A stretch of DNA of 64,000 nt from Microcoleus sp. bin48.metabat.b7b8b9.023 (GCF_013299185.1 NZ_JAAFKG010000024.1:31972-95971); one strand, 5' to 3'; shown: positions 34,669 to 43,866, counted from the first letter of the stretch. Notes: generated by a model not told the origin, from the letters alone. Made by a program: numbers and translations.

Positions 34669-36594
34669 CTAATTCAAAAACGCCTTTCTCTGAACCCTTG
34701 CCAGTTGGTACGCGCCGCGACTGTCCAACAACTGATATTGATTTGGCTGCAATCCGAATTCCACAAACTTGTGTGGATATCCCAGCACTAGAATCGTCGG
34801 AGAAGTGTGGTTGTTGGATTCCTCAATGTAGTCTTTTGCGCCCCTGGGAAGTCGGTAGAAAGTCACCGGATCTTGGGTATAAAAAACTAGACTCGGTTTC
34901 CAGAAACCAATCATCATCAACTCTTCTCCCGGCAGTTTTTGTTGGACAACAACCTTCGCTAACTCTCTCAGAGGTAACTGGCGGTTGAGATCGACCAAAT
35001 TGTAGGCGGGAGTCAAACCAAAGATGATAAATGCGACTAATCCGATGAAGTTAGCTACCAAAATCCAGCGCTGTTGACGTTTCCAGAGTAAAAGTGCGAT
35101 CGCCCCTGCCGTAATTATCCAAATCGTACCGCCCACCATCAGCAATCCCGACTGCTGAATTGCTTCGGGAAAATTCGGCATTGCCGGATCGTCTCCCAGC
35201 CAGTGGTAGCAGTAGAAAGTTGCTCCCGCTAGAATCAATAAAAATACGACGTTAACAATGAATGTAACTAACAGCGATCGCGGCAGAGAATTTGGTTTGT
35301 TTGTCGATCGCCCGGGCCTGACTTCTGATGCTTTTCCTGCCACAATATCGTCCCACAGCAGCGTTACCAAAATCGCCGCCGCTGGCAGTAAAGGCAATAC
35401 ATAACTCGGCAATTTTGTCACGGCGATCGTGAAAAAGCCAAAGATGCAGCCGAACCAAAATAGGGCAAATAAACTTAATTGTGCCGATCGCGCTTGACGG
35501 CGCCAGTAACTGCGCTGCCAAAAACGGGTACGCGCGATCGCCACCGGCAAATAAATTGACCAAGGCGCAAAACCAAGCAGCACTACAAAAAAGTAAAAAT
35601 ACCAAGGCGCCGAGTGCTTGTTGACTACTCCAGTAAAACGCTGGAAATTGTGATAGCCGAAAAAACTCTCAATATAAGTTTCACCGTTATCTAATATCAC
35701 CAGAATGTACCAAGGCAGGGCGATCGCCAAAATAATCAGGATTCCCGACAGCGGACGCATTTCGCGCCAAAGTTGTCGAAAATTTCCCAAATACAGCGCG
35801 AAGCTACCAATAATCATCGCTGGTACGACAATTCCCACAGGCCCCTTAGCCAGAATTGCTAAGGCAATTAGTACGTAACAAGTCACATACCATTTATTGG
35901 GAAATCGCCCAGCAGAAATGGTGGAAAGTTCTGCTTTTTCTCTCTTTTCTTCTAGCGTGTAACCGAGAAAAAATGCCAGAAGTGCCGAACACATACAGGC
36001 AACTAATAGCATATCCGAAACGCCAGTCCGCCCCCAGGCAATAGTTTGGGGATTTAAAGCTATTAATGCCGCACCAATCCAAGGAGTAGAAAGAAACAGC
36101 GGGAGATGACGAGAGGGGGAGAGAGGGAGAGAGGGAGAGGGGGAAAATATTCTCTCAGACTTCTCCCTTGTATCTGTTAAATCCGTTACATCCGCTAGAG
36201 AATCCGTTGCCGAACTTCCTTCTTCCTTCGATCGCGATAGAGTGTAGAATCCGAGGCAAGTCAGGCCGATCGCGCACAAAGCCGACGGAAGTCGCACAGC
36301 CCACTCGTTAACGCCCAGAGTGCGGTAAGCCACCGCCATCAGCCAGTAAATCAACGGTGGCTTGTCAAACCTGGTTTCGCCGTTGAAATAAGGAGTGATC
36401 CAATCCCCTGTCACCGTCATTTGACGGGCGGCTTCAGCAAACAGCGGTTCGGTTTCGTCAACTAAGCCGATGTTGCCTAAATTCCACAAGAAAGCTACCC
36501 AGGCGATCGCGCACAGCCACAACACCGATAGCAACAAAGGTACCATCGGCCGATGCCTGTAATATTCTGACAAATTTTTAATAACTTCCTTCAC
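34669..36594 (-). CDS. GT39/ArnT-like membrane glycosyltransferase
   Basis: A multi-pass enzyme that should move a sugar from a polyprenyl-phosphate donor onto lipid or protein at the outer face of the cytoplasmic membrane. The GT-C signature is the first loop, NIGLVDETEPLFAEAARQM (paired acidic Asp-Glu), followed by TPYFNGETRFDKPPLIYWLM, the ArnT/PMT hallmark. About 12 transmembrane helices run to about residue 560, then a soluble C-terminal domain. I chose GTG 36594 with AGGAAG 5 bp upstream; ATG 36636 and GTG 36687 lack one. A low-complexity stretch (SPSPSLPLSPSRHLPLFL, coded around 36105-36147 by GGGAGA repeats) interrupts a loop and looks like an in-frame repeat insertion. Confidence 0.88.
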   Translation of the reverse strand: MKEVIKNLSEYYRHRPMVPLLLSVLWLCAIAWVAFLWNLGNIGLVDETEPLFAEAARQMTVTGDWITPYFNGETRFDKPPLIYWLMAVAYRTLGVNEWAVRLPSALCAIGLTCLGFYTLSRSKEEGSSATDSLADVTDLTDTREKSERIFSPSPSLPLSPSRHLPLFLSTPWIGAALIALNPQTIAWGRTGVSDMLLVACMCSALLAFFLGYTLEEKREKAELSTISAGRFPNKWYVTCYVLIALAILAKGPVGIVVPAMIIGSFALYLGNFRQLWREMRPLSGILIILAIALPWYILVILDNGETYIESFFGYHNFQRFTGVVNKHSAPWYFYFFVVLLGFAPWSIYLPVAIARTRFWQRSYWRRQARSAQLSLFALFWFGCIFGFFTIAVTKLPSYVLPLLPAAAILVTLLWDDIVAGKASEVRPGRSTNKPNSLPRSLLVTFIVNVVFLLILAGATFYCYHWLGDDPAMPNFPEAIQQSGLLMVGGTIWIITAGAIALLLWKRQQRWILVANFIGLVAFIIFGLTPAYNLVDLNRQLPLRELAKVVVQQKLPGEELMMIGFWKPSLVFYTQDPVTFYRLPRGAKDYIEESNNHTSPTILVLGYPHKFVEFGLQPNQYQLLDSRGAYQLARVQRKAFLN

Positions 36595-36784
36595 GGAAAC
36601 TTCCTGCGATTTTAGATTGAAAATTTTAACTCGCATAGAGAGTCTACCGAAAGATTCGCGCGATCGAAACTGGAAATTCGATCGCACTCCTTCAACTCAC
36701 ATCTTGCACCGTTCTCAACAATTCGGGGGGACGCTTGCAAAACATCACTAATGACTGATGACTAATGACTAATGACTGATGACT

Positions 36785-37354
36785 TCACTGCTGCAAAGTT
36801 AATTGCCATTCTTCAGCTTTGGGATTCCAAGCGGGCGAGGCTGTCTCCCCGGCGACGTAGGGCCCCCAGTAGCGGCGGGAACCATCCTGAGCAAAAACCA
36901 CCAGAATGTCTCCCTGTTTGACTTTTAACTTGCCCTCCGGCAGCGATAGCATTAGTCCCTTGCCGCCACCTTCCCCCGGTGCAAAATCCCAGTGGGCCGG
37001 TTTTCCGTAGGATTTCTCGGTTTGCCGTTTCGACAGCAAGGCCACTCGCACTGGGTGTTCGCTGCGGTTGCTGACTCGCAAACTGCCGGCGGCTTTGCCA
37101 TTGACAGGGATTGAGGAATTGGTTTCTTCCTCTGCTTCTGGGGGTAAGTCGGGTTTGGGCGCCCTAGCGGTGTCTGCCGAAGCTGTCGCGACTGTCGAAA
37201 CCGGAGGTGTTGGAGGGAGTGCGGTGGCTGCTGAGGGCAAATCACTCGATCGATTTGCACCGTTGGAGATGGTGATTTCAAAACGTCCGAGAAACATTCC
37301 TGTAATTAGGACGATCGCCATTCCAATTAATATCTGGTAATTTTGAAGTTTCAT
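36785..37354 (-). CDS. Membrane-anchored hypothetical protein with beta domain
   Basis: The 189-residue product has an N-terminal transmembrane helix or uncleaved signal (YQILIGMAIVLITGMFLGRF), a Pro/Ala/Thr-rich linker (about 38-85) and a C-terminal beta-rich domain (about 88-189) with SLRVSNRSEHPVRVALLSKR, WDFAPGEGGGKGLMLSLPEG and DILVVFAQDGSRRYWGPYVAG. It probably faces the periplasm. The family is not recognised. It lies downstream of nothing obvious; the ATG is 37354. Confidence 0.65.
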   Translation of the reverse strand: MKLQNYQILIGMAIVLITGMFLGRFEITISNGANRSSDLPSAATALPPTPPVSTVATASADTARAPKPDLPPEAEEETNSSIPVNGKAAGSLRVSNRSEHPVRVALLSKRQTEKSYGKPAHWDFAPGEGGGKGLMLSLPEGKLKVKQGDILVVFAQDGSRRYWGPYVAGETASPAWNPKAEEWQLTLQQ

Positions 37355-37755
37355 AAATTTTATGCTTAAAGGATAGACTGCACCCCTGCTATTAGTCCTA
37401 CCTATCTTGAATGTAGAATCCGGGGCTACTGTGCCACAAGATACAGTTACACTTAATTACTTGACGGTTCGGGGCTATAAAGCTCGCGATCGCTCAATAC
37501 CATTTTAGATGTAAAATTTGAGACTTGACATTGCCGGATACCGATCCGGTAAGGATTTGGGGTTGTTGGCGATCGGCATTTTTTAACCCCGCTCAAAAAC
37601 AGCTACAAGCCCCGATACTCAAGAGTATCTAGCCAAAAACTTGAGACTCCTGGTCAATCTCCCAGCAGATTCAATACGACAGTAAATCTAAAATCTAAAA
37701 TTCTTCAATCTAAAATCTAAAATCTACTGACTCATCCGCATAACTTTTAACTTTT
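37355..37755. other. Intergenic region with ATCTAAA heptamers
   Basis: There is no gene. A run of AATCTAAAATCTAAA (about 37685-37726) directly precedes the ycf20 leader and is of the STRR type; the same short motif reappears at 38230-38243. The rest is unstructured AT-rich sequence. Confidence 0.5.
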
Positions 37756-38085
37756 ATGCAGAATACCCGAATTAACAGATTGATTGATGTTCTGGGCGAG
37801 CAATTTGCAGGCTGGGCTAGCAATCCTTGGCGGCGGATTTCGCTGCTGGTAATTAGCCTGCTGTTCGGCAATTTTTTGGGAACTGCTCTTTCGACGATCG
37901 CCGGACAAGCCGCTAATTGGGATATTATCGTAGCCGGGATGTTGGTGTTGTTGACCGAGTTGGCGAACCGATTGGTTTACAGCAGGCGGCGGCTGGCTGG
38001 TGCTTTGTGGGTGGAAATGCTCAATGCTCTAAAAATTGGCGTGACTTACAATTTATTTGTAGAAGCTTTCAAACTTGGCTCTTAA
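37756..38085 (+). CDS. ycf20: Ycf20/DUF565 family protein
   Basis: A 109-residue membrane protein conserved in cyanobacteria and plastids; its plant homologues affect non-photochemical quenching, but the molecular role is not known. Recognised blocks are TRINRLIDVLGEQFAGWASN, PWRRISLLVISLLFGNFLG, then WDIIVAGMLVLLTELANRLVY and LNALKIGVTYNLFVEAFKLG. Two transmembrane helices (about 29-47 and 55-72). The start is ATG 37756, following the heptamer-rich leader. Confidence 0.88.
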   Translation: MQNTRINRLIDVLGEQFAGWASNPWRRISLLVISLLFGNFLGTALSTIAGQAANWDIIVAGMLVLLTELANRLVYSRRRLAGALWVEMLNALKIGVTYNLFVEAFKLGS

Positions 38086-38093
38086 ATTATTAA

Positions 38094-38226
38094 ATCATAT
38101 GGTGTCCGCTCGATTAATCGCAGTAAAATTCGTTTGTAGTGCGGACTGAAGTCCGCTCTCACTCTGCGGACTGAAGTCCGCACTACAAACTATTTTTGTT
38201 ATGGTAATCGACTCGACATAATATCA
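38094..38226. mobile_element. MITE-like repeat, family B (complete copy)
   Basis: The cleanest family B copy. Left arm: ATATGGTGTCCGCTCGATTA, ending in TTTGTAGTGCGGACT; the right arm is the inverse, ending AATCGACTCGACATAATATC. The terminal inverted repeats are about 55-60 bp and meet at a pair of GCGGACTGAAGTCCGC stems. No coding capacity. Confidence 0.75.
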
Positions 38227-38245
38227 TCCAATCCTAAAATCTAAA

Positions 38246-39334
38246 ATGGTTGGCTCGCCTGTAAATCCTGTTGAAATTTTACACCGCTGGCGATCGGGCG
38301 ATCGCCCGATCGCTCCCGATTTCGATCGCCTCGCCTGTTGGGAACTTGCCGACGGTGTGCGATCGCGCGCTTTTAACATTACTCCTGACAACGCAGCCCA
38401 TGTTGTCCGCCACAAAACCGATTTATTCCTGTCTGTACTCGATCGACTGCATACTTTCCCCGTCAAGTCAAGTGTTTTTCTCGAAAGTTTGTGGAATCTG
38501 TGGCTGCCGCTGGCGATACAATTATCGACTGAAAAACAAAGTTTAAACCAAACTTTAATTCAAGGAATTTTAGGAGTCCAAGGAACGGGAAAAACTACTT
38601 TATGCCAAGTTTTGAGGCTGATACTCGAAAAATTGGGACATTCTACAGTCAGCCTTTCTTTAGACGATCTTTACAAGACTTATGCCGATCGCCAAAATCT
38701 CCAACAAGCCGATCCGCGTTTGATTTGGCGCGGCCCCCCCGGCACTCACGATATTGACTTGGGAATCTCCGTTTTAGACAAGTTGCGCGCTTCTGGCACG
38801 GGCGAATTAGCAGCATTTGACAGTCAAAAAATAGAAATTCCCCGGTTTGAAAAATCAGCCTGGGGAGGTGCGGGCGATCGCAGTCAATCCGAACTTATTT
38901 CCGGTGCGGATATTGTACTGTTTGAAGGTTGGTTTGTCGGTGTAAACCCAGTCGCCGATCGCAGATTGAACGAGTTTTTGGCGGCGGCGCCGTTTCCGAT
39001 TTCGACAGAGGGCGACTGTCAGTTTGCGCGCGATATGAATGCGAAGCTGCACGACTATTTGCCACTGTGGAACCGATTAGATCGGTTGATGGTTTTGTAT
39101 CCCCGAGATTACCGCCTTTCTCAAGTGTGGCGCAATCAGGCGGAACAGGAAACGATCGCTGCGGGGAAGTCGGGAATGTCTGAGTCGGAAATTAATCGGT
39201 TTGTGGAATATTTCTGGAAAGCGCTGCATCCTGAGTTATATATTCAGTCGATGCTGGAGGGCGATAGCGTGGATTTGGTGGTGGAAATTTTGCCCGATCG
39301 CGCGATCGGTAAGATTTGTCGTGCGATCGACTGA
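38246..39334 (+). CDS. Glycerate kinase, P-loop (plant/cyanobacterial GLYK) type
   Basis: It phosphorylates D-glycerate to 3-phosphoglycerate, closing the photorespiratory cycle in the cytosol. The 362-residue protein has a P-loop GVQGTGKTTLCQVL (about residues 109-122), followed by STVSLSLDDLYKTYADRQNL and the diagnostic RLIWRGPPGTHDIDLG, the pattern of the plant-type class III kinase (uridine/phosphoribulokinase-like fold). Further support: VLFEGWFVGVNPV and FVEYFWKALHPELYI. The last codons are part of a 155-bp tandem duplication (see 39296). ATG 38246 follows repeat DNA without an obvious ribosome site. Confidence 0.88.
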   Translation: MVGSPVNPVEILHRWRSGDRPIAPDFDRLACWELADGVRSRAFNITPDNAAHVVRHKTDLFLSVLDRLHTFPVKSSVFLESLWNLWLPLAIQLSTEKQSLNQTLIQGILGVQGTGKTTLCQVLRLILEKLGHSTVSLSLDDLYKTYADRQNLQQADPRLIWRGPPGTHDIDLGISVLDKLRASGTGELAAFDSQKIEIPRFEKSAWGGAGDRSQSELISGADIVLFEGWFVGVNPVADRRLNEFLAAAPFPISTEGDCQFARDMNAKLHDYLPLWNRLDRLMVLYPRDYRLSQVWRNQAEQETIAAGKSGMSESEINRFVEYFWKALHPELYIQSMLEGDSVDLVVEILPDRAIGKICRAID

Positions 39335-39604
39335 TAATTAAACCATTAGCAATACCAATTTTAAACGAATTAGGTACGTAGTTGCGATTCAGCGCTCTTT
39401 CCTGATATTCGCAAAGAGCGCTGAAGCGCAACTACATACCTTAGAGGCTCGATCGCGCGATCGGGAAGATTTGTCGCGCGATCGACTGATAGCCATTACC
39501 AATACCAATTTTAAACGAATTAGGTACGTAGTTGCGCTTCAGCGCTCTTTCCTGATATTCGCAAAGAGCGCTGAAGCGCAACTACATACCTTAAAGGGTT
39601 AATT
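39296..39604 (+). repeat. 155-bp tandem duplication including the 3' end of the glycerate kinase gene
   Basis: The unit beginning GATCGCGCGATCGG at 39296 is repeated at 39451 (period 155). Each unit has the kinase end (AAGATTTGTCGYGCGATCGA, then CTGATA), CAATACCAATTTTAAACGAA and a GCGCTTCAGCGC palindrome (39373-39447, 39529-39598). In copy 2 the kinase tail is out of context. Differences are only a few substitutions, so the event is fairly recent. Confidence 0.85.
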
Positions 39605-39622
39605 TTAAGTCTCAATTCTAAA

Positions 39623-40000
39623 TTAACTGCCGGGAGTACCGAGTTCGATCGCCTTTTGCACCAAATCGTCCGTAACATAGCCCGGTGCACCTGTGGGGTT
39701 AACTTCCTTAGCCATCGCTAAAAAATCATCGGGATTTCCCTGTGCATCCGCCGGCATAGGAATTTCTTGAGGGGCGGGAATCTCAAACTTAGGCGCAGTT
39801 GCAGCAGCGGCAGCTTCGGCGCCGGCACTCGTGCGATCGATATCGCTAACGCTGAATTGTTTTGAAGCTTCGTAGTCGGCCGATACATTAACCTCAGGCA
39901 ACTTTTGTTCTCCAGCTTCTACGCTTTCAGTTATCTGTTGAGCATCAAATGTTTGAGTGTTATCTAATTCTGTATTCACTTGAGGATTAACTTCAGACAT
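39623..40000 (-). CDS. Acidic Ala/Pro-rich hypothetical protein
   Basis: This 125-residue, acidic, likely disordered protein (MSEVNPQVNTELDNTQTFDA; FEIPAPQEIPMPADAQGNPD) has a short conserved-looking end (DDFLAMAKEVNPTGAPGYVT, DDLVQKAIELGTPGS). No domain recognised. The ATG at 40000 has the ribosome site AAGGAG about 8 bp upstream; ten more upstream codons are open but unnecessary. It is divergent from the carotenoid protein gene at 40323. Confidence 0.6.
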   Translation of the reverse strand: MSEVNPQVNTELDNTQTFDAQQITESVEAGEQKLPEVNVSADYEASKQFSVSDIDRTSAGAEAAAAATAPKFEIPAPQEIPMPADAQGNPDDFLAMAKEVNPTGAPGYVTDDLVQKAIELGTPGS

Positions 40001-40322
40001 AGCCGACTCCTTGTTACTTCTATTTAACAATTCAATATAATTATTGTCGCTAAAATTCCTGTTTTTTTCATCTATCCGCAGATGTATCGTGCGCTTCTAT
40101 CTCAAGGATGATTTATGCTAAGGTCGTGGCTCAAAATTATTTGTGTAAAAAAAGAAGGCTACTCTACGCCAGCGATCCAAACCCATACATCATAAGTCAT
40201 TCCCTGTTTGGCCAATTCCCAATTCCCAATTCCCAAATCGCATTACCTCTCGGGGATGGTGACTTGTACCTACAAATGTTGATATTTATATATTCTGGAA
40301 GCATTTTTAAGGAATTTTACCT
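40001..40322. other. Divergent intergenic region, no gene seen
   Basis: The gap lies between the acidic protein gene (minus) and the carotenoid protein gene (plus) and must contain both promoters. It holds a CCCAATT heptamer run (about 40216-40236) and no protein-like frame. TTAAGGAATTTTACCTATG gives an AAGGAA ribosome site for the gene at 40323. Confidence 0.4.
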
Positions 40323-40850
40323 ATGAACTCACCCGCCGCGACCAATACTCACGCTCTCTCAGACGATACTCAAAACATGGTTGATAAAATCAACGGTTTG
40401 GGTACAGATGAAAAACTGGCACTGCTCTACTTTATTTATGAAAAAATGGGAGAGTCAATTACACCAGCCGCTCCCACTGCTGCGGAACCAGAGTTAGCTC
40501 CCATGTTGCTAAATGATTTTTACAACCTTTCCCACGACCAACAACTGAATATCATGCGATGTATTGTCAACGGTGACGACACGCCTTATTCTCGCGCTTA
40601 CGGAGCTTTAACTGCTAACAATCAGTTGCTGGTTTGGTATGCTTGGGCTATTGATATGGGGGATAAAATTGTCGATATCCCCGAAGGATATGAGGCAACT
40701 GAGGCTGTGAATTGCGTGTTAGATCAAATTGAAGGTCTGGAGTTTGAACAGCAAATTTCGGTGCTGCGCGATGTAGCTAATAATATGGGCTACACGGATG
40801 TTAAACCAATTGCTACTCAGGCTCAAGTTGGGAAAACTTCTAGTTTTTAG
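40323..40850 (+). CDS. Helical carotenoid protein (OCP N-terminal-domain homologue)
   Basis: The 175 residues align with the carotenoid-binding N-terminal domain of orange carotenoid protein and lack its NTF2-like C-terminal domain, so this is a stand-alone HCP. Blocks are DEKLALLYFIYEKMGESITP (OCP: LALIWFAYLEMGKTIT), YNLSHDQQLNIMRCIVNGDDTPYSRAYGAL, LVWYAWAIDMGDKIVDIPEGYE and EQQISVLRDVANNMGYTD (Arg155 equivalent kept). OCP Trp41 is replaced by Tyr; Tyr44 and Trp110 equivalents are kept. HCPs bind a ketocarotenoid and quench singlet oxygen or phycobilisomes, depending on clade. No FRP or full OCP gene is nearby. Confidence 0.9.
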   Translation: MNSPAATNTHALSDDTQNMVDKINGLGTDEKLALLYFIYEKMGESITPAAPTAAEPELAPMLLNDFYNLSHDQQLNIMRCIVNGDDTPYSRAYGALTANNQLLVWYAWAIDMGDKIVDIPEGYEATEAVNCVLDQIEGLEFEQQISVLRDVANNMGYTDVKPIATQAQVGKTSSF

Positions 40851-40949
40851 GAAATAAGACGGGACGGTTGCAACCGCGTATCCAGTCAAAGGAAGATTAG
40901 ATTCTGTGGACTGAAGAATAAAGCAGGCTTTAAAGCCGGATTTGGTGTC

Positions 40950-41111
40950 ATACCATGTCCGGTCGATTACCATAACAAAAACAGTTTGTAGTGCGGACTT
41001 CAGTCCGCAGCTTTTTGCGGTCGATTACCATAACAAAAACAGTTTGTAGTGCGGACTTCAGTCCGCACTACGAACGAATTTGATTGTGGTTAATCGAGCG
41101 GATACGATATA
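40950..41111. mobile_element. MITE-like repeat, family B with duplicated left arm
   Basis: CATGTCCGGTCGATTACCAT starts the element and ATCGAGCGGATACGATAT ends it. The left arm (GGTCGATTACCATAACAAAA to the GGACTTCAGTCC stem) occurs twice in a row, at 40961-41008 and 41019-41067, so one arm was tandemly copied. Confidence 0.75.
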
Positions 41112-41216
41112 ATTAGCGGGCATGAGTAAACCTCCGAAGTGTCTGCAGGTTTGTAAGCAAACTCCGGTTTTAATCCTTCCTAAATTGCTCCTGGATGCAG
41201 AACCTAATTATCTAGG

Positions 41217-41313
41217 ATGTTCGTAGTGAGGACTTTAGTCCTCAATTTTTATGAGGACTAAAGTCCTCACTACGAACCAATTTTATTGTGGTGGTTCGAG
41301 GGAATATGATATG
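41217..41313. repeat. GGACTTTAGTCC inverted repeat (family B variant)
   Basis: TTCGTAGTGAGGACTTTAGT at the left and AGTCCTCACTACGAACCAAT at the right form an approximately 30-bp stem. The right end (ATTGTGGTGGTTCGAGGGAA, then TATGATAT) resembles the family B end. The gap 40851-41593 holds only repeats. Confidence 0.65.
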
Positions 41314-41373
41314 AAGTGACGAAGGAGTGCGATCGCCAACTATTCTTCCTTCTTCCTGATGACTGATGACTAA

Positions 41374-41481
41374 TATAGCCTTTCTCAAAAAGATGAGGTA
41401 TAACTGACAGCTTATATAACCGCTTAAACCAAGAGGGCCCAAGCCCAACAACGTCCGCGAATCTTTGTGAGAACCGCTATA
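41374..41481 (-). mobile_element. MITE-like repeat, family A copy 4 (reverse)
   Basis: It runs from TATAGCCTTTCTCAAAAAGA to TTTGTGAGAACCGCTATA and is 108 bp long. Its degenerate right repeat (CGTCCGCGAATC) is the same as in copy 3, so these two copies share a recent ancestor. Confidence 0.75.
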
Positions 41482-41587
41482 ACCAATAACCAACAACCAA
41501 TAACCAATAACCAATAACCAATAACCAACAACCAACAACCAATAACCAATAACCAATAACCAATAACCAATAACCAATAACTAATGA
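41482..41587. repeat. CCAATAA heptamer array
   Basis: About fourteen tandem heptamers of the form ACCAATA/ACCAACA follow the MITE directly and run to the end of the histidine kinase gene (stop at 41594-41596). This is STRR-type DNA. Confidence 0.8.
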
Positions 41588-41593
41588 CTTATG

Positions 41594-43510
41594 CTATGGC
41601 TTTTTGGGGTTAACTGTTCGAGGAATTTCGATCGCAAATCTCGAACCTTTTTTTAGTTGACTTTCGACCGTAATTGTGCTGTTCATTATCTTGACTAACG
41701 AGGCACTAATCGCTAGTCCTAAACCGGTGCCTGGATATGGGCGGGTTGTGCTTTGGTCGGCTTGATGGAATTTGTCGAAAATGTGGGGCAGATCTGTTTT
41801 AGAAATGCCGATTCCTGTATCCCGAACGGTGATAATTAGCCGATCGCCCTCTAATTCCCCTACCTCAATGCAAATGCAGCCCTGATGAGTGAATTTAACC
41901 GCGTTGGAAATCAGATTCACCAAAACTTGCCGCAGCCGCAACTTGTCATTAACGATACACCGATCCTGCAAGCCCACGCAGACGGACATTGCCAGATTCT
42001 TTTCGGTGGCTTGATTTCCAAATTCCAGAGCCACATCCATTACTAAATGCCCTAAATCAAATTCTTCAATTTCTAATTCGGTGCGACCGCTCTCGATTTT
42101 GGAGAGGTCGAGGATATCGTCCAGCAGGACTAGCAGGTTTTTGCCGTTATTTAAAATTCGCCCCACCATATCTATTTGCTGCGCGCTCAGCAGTTGTTTG
42201 TGCTGGCGCAGCAGCAATTGGGAAAAGCCGATAATCGAATTCATGGGAGTTAGCAATTCGTGGGACATGCTGGCCAAAAATTGCGATTTTAACTTTGCTG
42301 CTTCTAGCAGTTGCAATTTTTGCTGTTGAATGCGCCGACCCTGATTTTCCAGTTCTTGTTGTTGGCGAATTAGCAGCTCGTTTTGCAAGTCTAAAAGCTG
42401 TTCCTGCTTTTTAAATTTTTCGATCGCCCGCGTGCTGTTAATCGCGATCGCAGCTTGTCTTCCCATCACCGCCAGCAGTTGCACAGATCCGCTGTCAATA
42501 GCCGTCCTGTCTTTCCCGTTACCGATCGCCAAAACGCCCAAACGCCCGGTTTCCCGCGACTCGATCGCCGCAGCACAGGCCGCCGCCGCCACTCCTGGGC
42601 ACGACTCAGAGCGCCACAGTTGAGACTCTCCCGTCGCAAACGCCCTCAGCAGCAGCTTGTCTTGCACGTGCAGGGTTTTGCCTTTCTCAAAGTTTGTCGC
42701 ACCCCCGACAGCGCTGAGTTTGAGCCCGCTGGAATCGCACTCCGGGAGCGCAACCAGGCAAAATTCAGCTCCGGCGATCGCCTCCACAGTCGCGTCCGCG
42801 ATCGCTTGTAACAATTCCGACAAGTTACCTGCGCGCTGGCTCAACAGATTTGTAAACCGCTCGATCGCCTGCAAATTCGCCCCAGCATCCATTAGTATTG
42901 GGTATTCGGGCAATTTTTCTGCTTTTAAGTTAGCGGACGATCGGGCGATCGGGCGCAAAAATTCGACTTCTGATTCTGGTTCGGCTTGAGTTTGTGCGAT
43001 CGGGTGCATATCTGTGTAGGTTCCCACCCATTCCATAACTTCCTGACTGTGTGGGTTGGCGGGCGATCCTCTAGCCAGGTTCCAGCGGTAAGTCCCCTCT
43101 CGCGTCCGCAGCCGAAATTTGATTTCGTAACTTGGTGGCCGCTCCCCACCCGTGCCCGATGGCGTTGGGTTCCACCCGTGGCGCGCCAACAGACGGGGGC
43201 GGTCTTCTGGGTGGACGCACGCCAGATACCCGAAACCCAAAGCTGCTGATGCTGGTACTCCCGTGTACTCTTCCCACGGCTGACCTAAATAAGTCGTCCA
43301 GCCGCCGGTATTAGCTTTCCAAACTATGTGAGGAATGGCCGACCACAGGCGATCGTCCACAGTTTCGCGATCGCAAACTTGCTGTAGGGGGGATGGTATT
43401 TCAGATACTTTGTGTAATATTTCCGCCTCAGAAAACTCCGAGCGAAAAGAGTTGTTGCCGTGGTAGTGAGTCATAACTGGTTTTATAAATAAGCATTCAA
43501 CTTTAGCCAT
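41594..43510 (-). CDS. PAS-GAF sensor histidine kinase
   Basis: A soluble sensor kinase of 638 residues. Residues about 50-170 are a PAS fold (LWSAIPHIVWKANTGGWTTY, GTYRWNLARGSP, VGTYTDMHP), 215-360 a GAF domain, 365-410 a coiled coil, then HisKA with His417 in ASMSHELLTPMNSIIGFSQL and HATPase_c with N box (VLVNLISNAVKFTH), DTGIGI and GTGLGLAISASL. No receiver, so it needs a partner; the NarL-type regulator gene at 43867 is divergent from it and is the best candidate. ATG 43510 chosen; ATG 43474 is possible. Confidence 0.9.
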   Translation of the reverse strand: MAKVECLFIKPVMTHYHGNNSFRSEFSEAEILHKVSEIPSPLQQVCDRETVDDRLWSAIPHIVWKANTGGWTTYLGQPWEEYTGVPASAALGFGYLACVHPEDRPRLLARHGWNPTPSGTGGERPPSYEIKFRLRTREGTYRWNLARGSPANPHSQEVMEWVGTYTDMHPIAQTQAEPESEVEFLRPIARSSANLKAEKLPEYPILMDAGANLQAIERFTNLLSQRAGNLSELLQAIADATVEAIAGAEFCLVALPECDSSGLKLSAVGGATNFEKGKTLHVQDKLLLRAFATGESQLWRSESCPGVAAAACAAAIESRETGRLGVLAIGNGKDRTAIDSGSVQLLAVMGRQAAIAINSTRAIEKFKKQEQLLDLQNELLIRQQQELENQGRRIQQQKLQLLEAAKLKSQFLASMSHELLTPMNSIIGFSQLLLRQHKQLLSAQQIDMVGRILNNGKNLLVLLDDILDLSKIESGRTELEIEEFDLGHLVMDVALEFGNQATEKNLAMSVCVGLQDRCIVNDKLRLRQVLVNLISNAVKFTHQGCICIEVGELEGDRLIITVRDTGIGISKTDLPHIFDKFHQADQSTTRPYPGTGLGLAISASLVKIMNSTITVESQLKKGSRFAIEIPRTVNPKKP

Positions 43511-43866
43511 AACACCAGATCGAGGCTCGTGCTGCTAGCTTTATTGATTTGACGTACAATGTGCATCAAAAGTTTTTATACCTTAAATTTATCCAGGTAG
43601 TGGTATCTTTACCTCTATCAAGGGGCGGACAATGAGATAATTCAGTTACAATGTTTAAACATTGAGAGCTTACCTGTCCCGATCTCGCTTTCCCCGCGCC
43701 GCAAAATAATTTAAAAATTTACTTGCAATCTTGGCGGCTGCATGAGTATCCTGGAAAAAGATGTGCGGGCTGTCAAACCCTAAATCAGGACACATTCTCA
43801 AATTTACTCAGCTTGGCTGAGTCACTTGACGATATTTTAAAAGTTTAGCGGACTATTGGAAGAAAG
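43511..43866. other. Divergent intergenic region between kinase and regulator genes
   Basis: The 356-bp gap holds both promoters and no gene. It includes the dyad TTACTCAGCTTGGCTGAGTC (about 43803-43822: ACTCAGC...GCTGAGT), a possible regulator site about 45 bp upstream of the regulator start. Confidence 0.4.

Noticed and set aside
34478..34669. 63-codon frame between protease and glycosyltransferase genes
   Set aside because: It covers the operator-like repeats and has no ribosome site or recognisable features.
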